In this document: positions 16,601 to 24,803 of the stretch, piece by piece | How the letters are laid out: every line of letters starts with the position of its first letter | How positions within the stretch are numbered: position 1 is the first letter of the stretch | Assembly: GCA_028714015.1 (NCBI GenBank) | Contig: JAQTNG010000007.1 | Coordinates: 1 to 32,736, forward strand | DNA: 32,736 bases | Origin: Elusimicrobiota bacterium | GTDB lineage: Bacteria > Elusimicrobiota > Elusimicrobia > UBA1565 > UBA9628 | Direction: 5' to 3' | Program-made: the position numbers and the translations under genes | The notes under the pieces: generated by a model | What the model was told of the DNA's origin: nothing | Seen by the model: only the letters and a program-made list of their open reading frames with translations | Database searches by the model: none

Positions 16601-17389
16601 CTACGGGCGCGAGGACGACGGCTTCCGGGTCGACCCCGCGGCGCCTTCCGCCGCGAGCAAGGGCGCCGAGCTCGACGCGGCGCGGCCCGCGGGCGCGAGC
16701 CGGTAGCCGGCCCGCCGCACGCCGTCGATGATCCCGGGCAAGGCGGACACGGTCGCCGATCGGTCCACGAACTCCGACGCGCGCGCCTCGAAGCCGTCGT
16801 GCAGAAGGACGATCGCGCCGGGGTGGAGCTGGGCGAGCGTGATCTTGGAGATGCCGGCGGCGTCGAGATCTCCGTCATGGCCGCGGTCGGACCAAAGCAT
16901 CATCTTCATGCCGCGTTCTCGAAGAATATCCCAAAGCGGGAATCCGCGCACGCCGAACGGCGGCCGGAACCAGACCGGCCGGGTTCCGGTGATCCTCTCG
17001 AGGACGTCCTGCGTGCGGTCGATCTCGGAGGCCATGCTTTCGCGGCTCGCGAGATAGAGCCAGGGATGCGACCAGGTGTGGTTGCCGATCTCGTGGCCCT
17101 CGTCGCGTATGCGGCGCACGAGCTCGGGGTAGCGCTCGGCGCTCGCGCCGCACAGGAAAAAGGTCGCCTTGACGCCCTTGGCGCGCAGGATGTCGAGAAT
17201 CTCGCCGGTGTACGGCACGGACGGCCCGTCGTCGAAGGTGAGCATCACCTCGGCCGGATCGCCGTCGCGCACCAGGGCGGGGCCGAGCAAGGTCGCCTGC
17301 GGAGAGCCGAGGCCGTACGCGAGCACGCCGACGGAGGCGAGCGCCGACGCGAAGACGGCGAGGACGATTCTCAGACGGTGATTTCTCAT
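16601..17389 (-). CDS. Polysaccharide deacetylase (NodB/CE4 family)
   Basis: A 262-residue protein with an N-terminal signal or anchor (RIVLAVFASALASVGVLAYG) and a CE4 NodB domain. The domain carries TFDDGP at 51-56 (catalytic base Asp53, metal ligand Asp54), HTWSH at 104-108 (metal ligands His104 and His108), RPPFGVRG and a late LLHDGF with the conserved His. CE4 enzymes remove N-acetyl groups from peptidoglycan, chitin or exopolysaccharide in the periplasm or at the surface; the substrate is not predictable. The tail is Ala/Ser-rich and disordered. TACAAT (17405-17410, minus) directly abuts an ATG at 17404, which would precede the transcript start. The ATG at 17389, 15 nt after the box, is therefore the better start. 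Confidence 0.9.
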   Translation of the reverse strand: MRNHRLRIVLAVFASALASVGVLAYGLGSPQATLLGPALVRDGDPAEVMLTFDDGPSVPYTGEILDILRAKGVKATFFLCGASAERYPELVRRIRDEGHEIGNHTWSHPWLYLASRESMASEIDRTQDVLERITGTRPVWFRPPFGVRGFPLWDILRERGMKMMLWSDRGHDGDLDAAGISKITLAQLHPGAIVLLHDGFEARASEFVDRSATVSALPGIIDGVRRAGYRLAPAGRAASSSAPLLAAEGAAGSTRKPSSSRP

Positions 17390-17404
17390 CGGAGGGGTCC
17401 TCAT

Positions 17405-17410
17405 ATTGTA
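17405..17410 (-). promoter_or_regulatory. -10 box TACAAT of the deacetylase gene
   Basis: TACAAT on the minus strand, 15 nt before the chosen ATG at 17389, predicts a leader of under 10 nt. It is divergent from the promoter cassette at 17462-17529. Confidence 0.5.
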
Positions 17411-17461
17411 GCAGGGGATTCCTCGCCGCGCCATGTTCGCTCGCGCGCCGCCTGAACAGGT

Positions 17462-17529
17462 CTAGGCCAAAGGCCCAGCACCTTATAGGTCCCTAGCCCC
17501 TGTGGGATTATTTCCCGCCGGGCTACAAT
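17462..17529 (+). promoter_or_regulatory. Promoter cassette, copy B (before four-gene GH13 operon)
   Basis: Second copy of the cassette at 13527-13594: CTAGGCC (17462-17468), CCTTATAGGTCCCTAGCCC (17481-17499), TTTCCCGCC, and -10 TACAAT (17524-17529) followed by CT. The -10 is 11 nt before the ATG at 17541. Spacing between blocks is identical to copy A although the intervening bases differ, which suggests that the blocks are selected as binding sites. Confidence 0.65.
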
Positions 17530-17540
17530 CTCAGTAGGCT

Positions 17541-19160
17541 ATGAAACCCTCAGGGTTACTCGCAGTTCTCCTCTCAGCCTCGATCCCAAGCTCAGCGTTT
17601 GCCCAAAGTTTTTCCGCCTCGCGGGCGGGAGCCTCCGCCGAATCCGCCGTTTCCGGCGCGGCCGGAACCGTCCAGATCGTCCCCAACGCCTTCGGGGCTT
17701 TGACCCCTCTCTCTCTCTCGGCCCCGGCGCTCGCCCCCGGCCTGACGCCCGCCCCCGGGATCACGCCCTCGGCGCTCGCCGCGGCGATTCAAAACGCCCC
17801 GTCCGCCGCGCAGGTCGTCGGCGCGATACCGGTTTTGCCGGCGGCCCTGGCCGCCGCCCGTCCCGCCGCAGCCCCGACCGAGCCATACGGCGAGGGAGTG
17901 TCCCTTCCGAACGCCGTTGGAAAGGGACCCGCCAACGACGAAAAGGCCGCTTCCAAGACCTGGACCGAGAAGCTCGCCTCGATGTTCGACGGCAGCGCGA
18001 AGAAGTCCGCGGACGCGACGCCTCTCGATCCCTCCAACCTCAAAGCGTTCATCGTCCGCCACGGCCAGCCGATGACCGAGATCACCTTGGCCGAGGCCGC
18101 CGCTCATGCCGGCCAGGTGCGCCTGCTCACCGCGAAGAACGATCCCTCGGGCCTGACCGAGAAGCACGCGGCCCAGATCGGCGCGATCATCCGCGGCGGC
18201 GCGACCAAGGCCGTTCAGAAAGAATCTCTCGCCGTGGACTGGTCCCCGAAGGCCGGCGCGGCGGCGCCGGCGTCTCCGTCGGCGGCGACCGCCGAAGCAG
18301 CTCCTTCCTCTCTCGCCTCCAAGCTGCTGTGGCCCTTCCGCGAGGCGAAGTTCCTCGCGAAGACCTTCTCCGCCTCCCTCGTGAAGCCCCTGCCGAGCGA
18401 GATCTTCGGCGGCCTCGCCACCAAGTCCTTCCCGCTCGTCACGTCGATCGGCGTCTACTGGGCCGCGGCCGGCCTGGCCCACCCGGTCGCGCTGGTCGGC
18501 CTCATCACGCTGAGCGTCGCGCAGCAGGTCTTCCACGGCTTCTTCCTCAAAAGCTGGAACAATTTCCAGGAAGCCCTGAGCAAGGCGCGCGGCTTCAACT
18601 ACCAGATGTTCTTCAACCTCGCCTACATGCAGGGCGCCGGGACGATCTACCGCCTCCTGACCTGGTCGGCGAACCCGACGAGCGTCACGCCCCCGTGGAG
18701 CGTGAACTATTGGAAGGACATGGCTCTGATGTCCGTCATCGGGACCTTCTTCGGCGTGCTCGGCTACAACAGCCTCAACGCGCTGTACGCGAAAGGCTCG
18801 ATCTCCCGCTGGCAGCACTCCGGCATACAGCAGGTGCGCGACCTCTGCTTCCTCCTCGCCGCGCCCTTCTTCGCCTCCGGCTCGATGACGCTGTTCTGGG
18901 CCATCTTCCTCTTCCAGCAGTCGCTCGACCTCGCGATCTCGATCTGGGCCGGCCGCGCCAAAGCCCGGGAGATCGTCTTCGTCACGAGCGCGACCGTCGC
19001 CGCCAGCGCCGAATTCAACGAGAAGTATCCGCTCGCGGGCGTCGTCATCGAGCCCCCGCTGAAGCAGGCCTTGAAGGCGGTCGTGGACAACCCTCTCGTG
19101 CGCGTGATGACGTGGCCCGTCCGCGCGCTGTGGAAGCTCGCCCGCGGGGGCAAGAAGTGA
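17541..19160 (+). CDS. Exported-leader multi-TM protein, first gene of the GH13 operon
   Basis: A 539-residue protein. The signal peptide MKPSGLLAVLLSASIPSSAF is cut before Gln22. An Ala/Pro-rich leader (PLSLSAPALAPGL, PAPGITPSALAAAI) is nearly that of the S41 protease. A soluble stretch follows (AFIVRHGQPMTEITLAEAAA and VRLLTAKNDPSGLTEKHAAQ). From about residue 265 come five or six hydrophobic segments, beginning KFLAKTFSASLVKPL and including YWKDMALMSVIGTFFGVLGY. The family is not recognised. The membrane half aligns by eye with the last gene of this operon (KTF-x3-LV-x2-L, and I/L-N-x4-A/G-x-I), suggesting paralogy. The stop overlaps the GTG of the amylase (GTGA). The role could be envelope placement or transport for alpha-glucan handling, an inference from position only. 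Confidence 0.8.
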   Translation: MKPSGLLAVLLSASIPSSAFAQSFSASRAGASAESAVSGAAGTVQIVPNAFGALTPLSLSAPALAPGLTPAPGITPSALAAAIQNAPSAAQVVGAIPVLPAALAAARPAAAPTEPYGEGVSLPNAVGKGPANDEKAASKTWTEKLASMFDGSAKKSADATPLDPSNLKAFIVRHGQPMTEITLAEAAAHAGQVRLLTAKNDPSGLTEKHAAQIGAIIRGGATKAVQKESLAVDWSPKAGAAAPASPSAATAEAAPSSLASKLLWPFREAKFLAKTFSASLVKPLPSEIFGGLATKSFPLVTSIGVYWAAAGLAHPVALVGLITLSVAQQVFHGFFLKSWNNFQEALSKARGFNYQMFFNLAYMQGAGTIYRLLTWSANPTSVTPPWSVNYWKDMALMSVIGTFFGVLGYNSLNALYAKGSISRWQHSGIQQVRDLCFLLAAPFFASGSMTLFWAIFLFQQSLDLAISIWAGRAKAREIVFVTSATVAASAEFNEKYPLAGVVIEPPLKQALKAVVDNPLVRVMTWPVRALWKLARGGKK

Positions 19161-21193
19161 TCCGCCGAATTTTCGCCGGCGCGCTTTCCCTGTTCATAGC
19201 GCTCTCGGGCGCGCCCGACCTCCGCGCGCAGGTCGTTTCCCAGGCGGCGAACGCCTCCGTCCCGCGCGTCACCGGCTCCTTCGGCGCCGTCTCCGGCCCC
19301 GCGCTCTCGCTTCCGCTCACGCCGGCCTCGGCGCCGTCGCTCGCCCTTTCCGCCGCCCTCGCGCTGGCGCCGGTCCCGGCGCTGGCGCCCGCGCTCGCGT
19401 CCGCGGTTCAACCGGCGGCCGCGAAACCCGTCTCCGCCGCTCCGGCCGCCGCGAAGCCCATCGCGGCCTCCGCGCTGGCCGCTTCTCCCCTCCCGTCCGC
19501 TGCCGCCGAGGAAGGCCTCTCCGCTCACGACGTCTCGGTCCTGCGCGGGGCGTGGCAGGCCGCCCACGCCCTCGTCGAGCCGGTCCCCGGCGCGCCGGAC
19601 AACCTCTCCGACGCTCCGATCAATGACACGCCCGGCCGCGAGTACACGCCGTCCCCCAAGGACTGGCGCGACGAGATCCTCCACTTCATGCTCCTCGACC
19701 GCTTCGCGCGCGCCGGCAAGGTCCGCACCTACGGCGACGTGAAGGAAGGCGGTTCGCGCCACGGCGGCAACCTGCGCGGCGTCATCGAACAGCTCGACTA
19801 CCTCAAGAACTCGGGCGTGACCACGCTCCTGCTCTCGCCCGTCACGCAGAACCAGGCCTCGTCCTATCACGGCTACGCGCCGGTGCACCTGATGGCGATC
19901 GACCCGCACCTCGGCACGATGGCCGACTTCAAGGAGCTCGTCGACGAGGCGCACAAACGCGGCCTGAAGGTCGTGCTCGACTGGGTGCTCAACCACTCCG
20001 GCCCCGTCTTCGAGTACAAGGAGGGGTCGCAGTGGCGCGGCCTCGACGGCCAGCCGAAGGAGATCGGCGAGTGGACCGAGACGCTCAAGCCCAACGACCT
20101 CAAGGACCCGAAGCACTTCACGCGCCGCGGCGTGATCGACAACTGGAACGACGGCCAGCAGGCCGTCAACGGCGACTTCCCCCCGAACTACCGCCAATAC
20201 GCCTCCGACAAGCCCGAGACCGCGGAGGCCCTGACCCACATCGCGAAGTGGTGGATTCAGGAGACGGACATCGACGGCTTCCGCCTCGACGCGGTGCGCC
20301 ACGTGGCCCCCGGCTTCGTGCCCAAGTTCTCGAAGGCGATCAAGGAATACGCCGCCTCGATCGGCAAGAAGAACTTCTTCCTCGTCGGCGAGAACTCGAC
20401 CGGCATCGATTCCGACCTGGTTCCGCACCTGACGACCGACGGCATGGACAGCGCGTTCGCGTATCCCTCCTACCGCCGCGAGACTTACGCCCTGCACAGC
20501 CAGGCCCCGACGCGCGTGCTCGAGGACAGCATGCACCGCACGAACCAGGCTCTCGGGCCGTTGGCGGACCGCCTCCTGCGCTTCATCGACAACCACGACG
20601 TGTACCGCTTCCTGCGGTTGGGAGAGCCCGAGGCTCAGCTGAAGATCGCGCTCGCCTATCTGCTATTCTCCATCGGCATCCCGATGACCTACTACGGCAC
20701 CGAGCAGGGCTTCCGCCAGGACACCGACCGCCTCGACCCCGAGGGCCCGGAGCATCCCGCCGATCCCAGAAACCGCGAGGACCAGTTCGCCGACGGCGCC
20801 TTCAAGTCCGACAGCTCGAAGGGCGACAAGTTCGACCAGACCAATACGACCTACAAGTTCCTCAAGCAGCTCGCGGACGTGCGCAAGGCGTACGCCGCCC
20901 TGCGCCGCGGAACCGAGTGGGTGCGCTGGTCCGACACGGACCGCGCGGGCCTGTTCGCCTTCAGCCGGATCCACGAGGGGCAGGAAGTGGTCGTGGTCCT
21001 CAACTTCTCGAAAGAGGCGCGGCAGGAAGAGATGTGGGTGGACGCGGCGGCCAGCCCCGCCGGAACCGTGTTTCACGACGCCCTCGACAAGTCCTACGCC
21101 GCCACCGCCCACACCCCGGTCATGGCCGGCTCGAAAATCACCGTCTCCGTGCCGCCGCTGAGCGTGCGCGTGCTGGTCCGTGCCGCGAACTAA
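19157..21193 (+). CDS. Secreted GH13 alpha-amylase-family enzyme
   Basis: A 678-residue protein with a GTG start that overlaps the previous stop. The signal peptide ends LRAQ (cut before Gln25), followed by an Ala/Pro leader (LALAPVPALAPALASAVQPA) to about residue 150. The GH13 (beta/alpha)8 domain runs from about 170 (DEILHFMLLDRFARAG). Family regions: DWVLNH (I), GFRLDAVRH with nucleophile Asp378 (II), FLVGEN with acid/base Glu412 (III), and FIDNHD with Asp481 (IV). A C-terminal beta domain carries VVVVLNFS and PPLSVRVLV. All catalytic residues are present, so it should be an active alpha-glucan hydrolase or transglycosidase outside the inner membrane. Exact specificity (amylase, neopullulanase-like, maltogenic) is not clear. 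It overlaps the next gene by 14 nt. Confidence 0.92.
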   Translation: MIRRIFAGALSLFIALSGAPDLRAQVVSQAANASVPRVTGSFGAVSGPALSLPLTPASAPSLALSAALALAPVPALAPALASAVQPAAAKPVSAAPAAAKPIAASALAASPLPSAAAEEGLSAHDVSVLRGAWQAAHALVEPVPGAPDNLSDAPINDTPGREYTPSPKDWRDEILHFMLLDRFARAGKVRTYGDVKEGGSRHGGNLRGVIEQLDYLKNSGVTTLLLSPVTQNQASSYHGYAPVHLMAIDPHLGTMADFKELVDEAHKRGLKVVLDWVLNHSGPVFEYKEGSQWRGLDGQPKEIGEWTETLKPNDLKDPKHFTRRGVIDNWNDGQQAVNGDFPPNYRQYASDKPETAEALTHIAKWWIQETDIDGFRLDAVRHVAPGFVPKFSKAIKEYAASIGKKNFFLVGENSTGIDSDLVPHLTTDGMDSAFAYPSYRRETYALHSQAPTRVLEDSMHRTNQALGPLADRLLRFIDNHDVYRFLRLGEPEAQLKIALAYLLFSIGIPMTYYGTEQGFRQDTDRLDPEGPEHPADPRNREDQFADGAFKSDSSKGDKFDQTNTTYKFLKQLADVRKAYAALRRGTEWVRWSDTDRAGLFAFSRIHEGQEVVVVLNFSKEARQEEMWVDAAASPAGTVFHDALDKSYAATAHTPVMAGSKITVSVPPLSVRVLVRAAN

Positions 21194-23639
21194 CGCGGGC
21201 AAGCGAAGCTTGCCCTCCTGGGCCGGCAAGGTCCTCTACCTCGTTCTCCTCGACCGCTTCGCCGACGGCGATCCCTCGCGCAACGACTTCGGCCGCGACG
21301 AGTATTCGCCGACCGACCCCGAGAAGTTCCAGGGCGGCGACCTCGAGGGCCTGCGCCGGCGCCTGCCCTCGTTGAAAAGACTGGGGATAGACGCCGTCTG
21401 GCTCACGCCCCCGACGCACGGCCAATGGGTCAACCCGACGATCGCCACGCGCGGCTACCACGGCTACTGGCCCTACGACTTCACGGCGGTGGACCCGCAC
21501 TTCGGCACCATCGAGGATTACCGGCGCATGGTCGCCGACGCCCACGCGCTCGGCATGAAGGTGATCCAGGACATCGTGGTCAATCACACCGCCAACTTCT
21601 TCACCGTGACCGGCGAGGGCTACGACCCGAAGCATCCCGAGCGCAGCTGGCGCGCGCTGCCGGGCACCTACCCGCCCGACGGCGAGCCGAAGGCGCCCAA
21701 CGACCCCGTCTTCCGGATGAACGACCCGCGCGACCCCGTCCATCGCAAGGCCGCGGTCTACAACTTCACGCCGAACATCTCCGACTACCGCGACCGCCGC
21801 CAGACCTTGACGCACGCGATGGGCGACCTCGACGACATCAATCTCGACAACGCGATGGCCGCGCACCGGATGCGGGAGATTTACCGGTTTTGGATCGAGC
21901 AGGTGGGCATAGACGGCTTCCGCGTCGACACGGTCTATTACACGCCGGAAACATTTTACGACGATTTCCTGAGAAAATCCGACGCGAAGGATCCGGGGGT
22001 GAAGAAATTCGCGGCCGCCCACGGCGCGCCCGAGTTCCTCGTCTTCGGAGAGGTCTGGAGCTACGACTACAAGGCGATCGGCAAGTATCTCGAAGGGCCC
22101 CGCGGGCCGCGCCTCGATTCGGCCGTCGACCTGCCTCTCAACGAGGCCCTGAACCAGGTTTTTTTCCGGAAATCCGCGACCGACAACATGCGCGCGCCGC
22201 TCGCCGCGCGCAAGCGTAATCCGGAATTGTGGGTGACCTTCGCGGACAACCACGACGTGGAAAGGGTTTACGCCCGCGGCACGCCGCGCGCGGCGAGGCA
22301 ATGCCTGGCCGCTTTGTTCACGCTTCCGGGCTTGCCCTGCGTTTACTATGGGACGGAAGCCGGTCTCACCGGGGCGCGCGAGCAGATGTTCGACGACAGC
22401 CTTACGGACGCGAAGCGTCCGGAAAACAAGTTCTTGCGCAAATTGATCTCCCTGCGCAAGGAACATGCCGGCCTCGCCGTAGGCGAGGCGACCGTGGAGA
22501 ATTCCGGCGCTTCCTGCGGCATACTCTCCTACGTCGTCGTGAACAAGAAAAATCGATATCGGATCGTCTTCAACACCGCGCCCGAGCGCCGCGCCTACGC
22601 GCTGCCCGGCGCCGGCAAGAGCACGAAGGTCCTGCTCTCATCGGATTCCATCCCGCTGTCCTCCGTCTTGTCGCTCGCTCCCGAATCGTTCCTGATTCTG
22701 GATGAAAGCCGTGCTCCCGTGAAAAAAGGTTCGCTGCCTTCGGCGCCCAAGCTGAGACTCAAGTCCTCGGGCCCCTTCAGGGAACCTTTCCCCGTCCGGT
22801 TCTCCCTGCCCAAAGGCCCCAAGCCCGCCCGCCTCGACCTGTTGTGCGACGACGATATGGAGCGCCGCCGTCCCGTCCGGGATTTGAAGTCGGGAACCCT
22901 CCTCGCGGACCCGGAGGTCCTCGGAGGCGGCAAACGGACTTTGCGCCTTCTCTCGACCGCGCGAAACGGGGTCCGGTCCCTGTCTCCGGCCGTAAACGTG
23001 GACCTGCGCTGCTGCGACCGCCTCCTCGTCGAGCGCGGCGTTCCCCCGGCGAACAAGGGCGGATTCGGCGGCCGGCGCCTGCGCGCCCCCACCGAGGCCA
23101 GCTACGACGGCCAGCTGTCCCTCGAACGCGTTCGAGTCTGTTCCCGCGGACGGGACATCAAGATGGAACTGCTTATGGGCAGAGTAACCGACTCCTGGAA
23201 CCCGCCCGAGGGCTACGACCACGCCTATTTCGGCGTGTTCTTCCAGTTCCCCGGCCGCTCCGGCATCGAGGCTCTCCCGAAGATGGGCGCGAAGGTCCCC
23301 GGCTTCCGCTGGGACGCCGGCTTCCTGCTCTACGGCTGGGGCTCGCGCTCGTTCTCCGCGCACGGCTCGGGCCCCGACGCCTACGGCCCGCCCCTGCCCG
23401 GCGAGGTCAAGCAGAGCGCCAACCCCGCGCGCCGCACCGTCAATTTCCTGTTCTCGGAGCGGTGCTTCGGCAAGCTCAAGACCTATGAAGGAGCGCGGGT
23501 GCTGATCACGACCTGGGACGGCTACCTCGGCGAGCTGCGCGCGGTGTCCGCGACGCCCGAGGACTGGACCTTCTCCGTCGCCGACGGCGGCCCGCTCGAC
23601 GCGCCCAAAATTTACGATCATATCCTCCTCGACCTGTGA
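21180..23639 (+). CDS. GH13 enzyme with glucodextranase-like C-terminal domain
   Basis: An 819-residue protein with a GTG start inside the end of the amylase gene. No signal peptide is visible (MPRTNAGKRSLPSWAGKVLY leads straight into the barrel). The GH13 regions are complete: DIVVNH, GFRVDTVYY (nucleophile Asp250), FLVFGEVWS (acid/base Glu291) and FADNHD (Asp359). A beta domain ends near residue 510, then a linker, and the last 180 residues resemble the C-terminal domain of glucodextranases and amylopullulanases (KMELLMGRVTDSWNPPEGYD, HAYFGVFFQFPG, DAGFLLYGWGSRS). That domain normally works at the cell surface, so the missing signal is odd. The protein may be intracellular, or exported by another route. 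It probably processes products of the secreted amylase encoded just before it. Confidence 0.88.
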   Translation: MPRTNAGKRSLPSWAGKVLYLVLLDRFADGDPSRNDFGRDEYSPTDPEKFQGGDLEGLRRRLPSLKRLGIDAVWLTPPTHGQWVNPTIATRGYHGYWPYDFTAVDPHFGTIEDYRRMVADAHALGMKVIQDIVVNHTANFFTVTGEGYDPKHPERSWRALPGTYPPDGEPKAPNDPVFRMNDPRDPVHRKAAVYNFTPNISDYRDRRQTLTHAMGDLDDINLDNAMAAHRMREIYRFWIEQVGIDGFRVDTVYYTPETFYDDFLRKSDAKDPGVKKFAAAHGAPEFLVFGEVWSYDYKAIGKYLEGPRGPRLDSAVDLPLNEALNQVFFRKSATDNMRAPLAARKRNPELWVTFADNHDVERVYARGTPRAARQCLAALFTLPGLPCVYYGTEAGLTGAREQMFDDSLTDAKRPENKFLRKLISLRKEHAGLAVGEATVENSGASCGILSYVVVNKKNRYRIVFNTAPERRAYALPGAGKSTKVLLSSDSIPLSSVLSLAPESFLILDESRAPVKKGSLPSAPKLRLKSSGPFREPFPVRFSLPKGPKPARLDLLCDDDMERRRPVRDLKSGTLLADPEVLGGGKRTLRLLSTARNGVRSLSPAVNVDLRCCDRLLVERGVPPANKGGFGGRRLRAPTEASYDGQLSLERVRVCSRGRDIKMELLMGRVTDSWNPPEGYDHAYFGVFFQFPGRSGIEALPKMGAKVPGFRWDAGFLLYGWGSRSFSAHGSGPDAYGPPLPGEVKQSANPARRTVNFLFSERCFGKLKTYEGARVLITTWDGYLGELRAVSATPEDWTFSVADGGPLDAPKIYDHILLDL

Positions 23640-23646
23640 GCCACGC

Positions 23647-24699
23647 ATGACCCTTTCCGCCGAAGACCTCGTCGTCCTCGCCCTCGACCGCAGCGACACC
23701 GAACGCGGCTATTATTACTTCCACGCGAAGAGCACCGAGGCCGCGACCCGGTTCTCCTCCGCCTCCGAGCTTCCCGACGCCCCGCGCGTCGTCATCGCGC
23801 TGTTCGCCACCAAGACCTACTCCGAGGGCATGGGCGGCGGGGGCAGCGAACGCTCCCCCGAGGACCGCGCGCTGACGCGCTCGATCTCGTCCCGCTTTCC
23901 CGGCCGGATCTCCGTCGTGCTGATGGGCGGCGCCAAGAAGGACGACGCCGGCGGCCCGAAGGGCTTCGTCGAGTTCAAGCCCGAGATGCTGCGGCAGGCT
24001 CCCCAATTGCTGCGCGAGTGCTGGACCAAGCCCAACCGCCAGGACTACATGTACCTGGTCACGAAGACCTTCGGCCTGAACCTCGTCGTACGCCTGTTCT
24101 TCACCGTGAAGGCCGTCCGCGCCGGCGATCTTCCCGTCATTCGCGCCGTCCTGTCCACGAGCTGGTACCAGTTCCAGGACACGATCTTCACCGTGTTCGG
24201 CCAGACCTACATGAAGTTCCTCGGCCGCATGACCGGCATGCTCCGCGTCGGCCCCGCCTACCTCGGCGATTTCACCTTCGTCTACGTCCAGCTCTGCTTC
24301 TTCGAGTTCCTCAACCGCCTCGTGCTCGGCCCGCTCGGGGAGAACCCGCTCGTTTACACCGCCCACGGCATGGGCCTCATTTTCATCAACATAATCCAAG
24401 GCATGATCTCCGGAGGGCCGCTGATCCCCGCGATCAACAAGATGCGCCGCGCGGGGGTGATCAAGCACTCGACGATGATGCACTTCTACCAACTCACGAG
24501 CCTCACGATGCAGTTCGGCCTGCTCGCGAGCTTCGGCTACCAGTATTTCTACTTCCTGCTGACCACGGCCACGCTCGTGCTGGCGTGGGGCTCCTACGCG
24601 CTTTTTTCCATCTTCTTCCAGGATCCTCCGTCGACGCCGGCGGACCCGGCGATGGCGACCCGGCTCGAGAACCTGGCGAAGCTCGCGCACGCGCGCTAG
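23647..24699 (+). CDS. Multi-TM protein with soluble N-terminal domain, last gene of the GH13 operon
   Basis: A 350-residue protein starting 7 nt after the previous stop. About 130 soluble residues (MTLSAEDLVVLALDRSDTER; PRVVIALFATKTYSEGMGGG; RISVVLMGGAKKDDA) are followed by about five hydrophobic segments from YLVTKTFGLNLVVRLFFTVK onward (DFTFVYVQLCFFEFLNRLVL, GMGLIFINIIQGMISGGPLI, YQYFYFLLTTATLVLAWGSY). I do not recognise the family. The membrane half resembles that of the first gene of the operon in segment order and in short motifs, but lacks its exported leader, so its N-terminus should be cytoplasmic. A partner in a two-component membrane assembly is possible; this is inference from shared operon and similarity. 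Confidence 0.78.
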   Translation: MTLSAEDLVVLALDRSDTERGYYYFHAKSTEAATRFSSASELPDAPRVVIALFATKTYSEGMGGGGSERSPEDRALTRSISSRFPGRISVVLMGGAKKDDAGGPKGFVEFKPEMLRQAPQLLRECWTKPNRQDYMYLVTKTFGLNLVVRLFFTVKAVRAGDLPVIRAVLSTSWYQFQDTIFTVFGQTYMKFLGRMTGMLRVGPAYLGDFTFVYVQLCFFEFLNRLVLGPLGENPLVYTAHGMGLIFINIIQGMISGGPLIPAINKMRRAGVIKHSTMMHFYQLTSLTMQFGLLASFGYQYFYFLLTTATLVLAWGSYALFSIFFQDPPSTPADPAMATRLENLAKLAHAR

Positions 24700-24728
24700 T
24701 CCATCCAATCCGCCGTATTCCACGCTCC

Positions 24729-24748
24729 AACTGTTTCCGGAAACAGTT
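24729..24748. promoter_or_regulatory. Perfect 20-bp palindrome upstream of the GT1 gene
   Basis: AACTGTTTCC followed directly by its reverse complement GGAAACAGTT. There is no loop and no T-run after it, so it suits an operator for a dimeric repressor better than a terminator. It lies 43 nt upstream of the TATTCT -10 box, in the gap between the GH13 operon and the glycosyltransferase gene. Confidence 0.5.
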
Positions 24749-24791
24749 CGTCCCTGCCGCCGTGGCACGCGAGCGCCGGCGATCAAATTGA

Positions 24792-24797
24792 TATTCT
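24792..24797 (+). promoter_or_regulatory. -10 box TATTCT of the GT1 gene
   Basis: TATTCT ends 6 nt before the ATG at 24804, in locally AT-rich sequence, with no Shine-Dalgarno between. Leaderless geometry. Confidence 0.5.
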
Positions 24798-24803
24798 CGA
24801 TTC

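Noticed and set aside
17387-17404. ATG at 17404 as the deacetylase start
   Set aside because: It directly abuts the TACAAT box, so it would lie upstream of the expected transcript start. The ATG at 17389 begins the basic n-region of the signal peptide.
18764-20596. 610-codon open frame on the minus strand
   Set aside because: Antisense to the amylase and multi-TM genes, which carry clear motifs in the forward frames.
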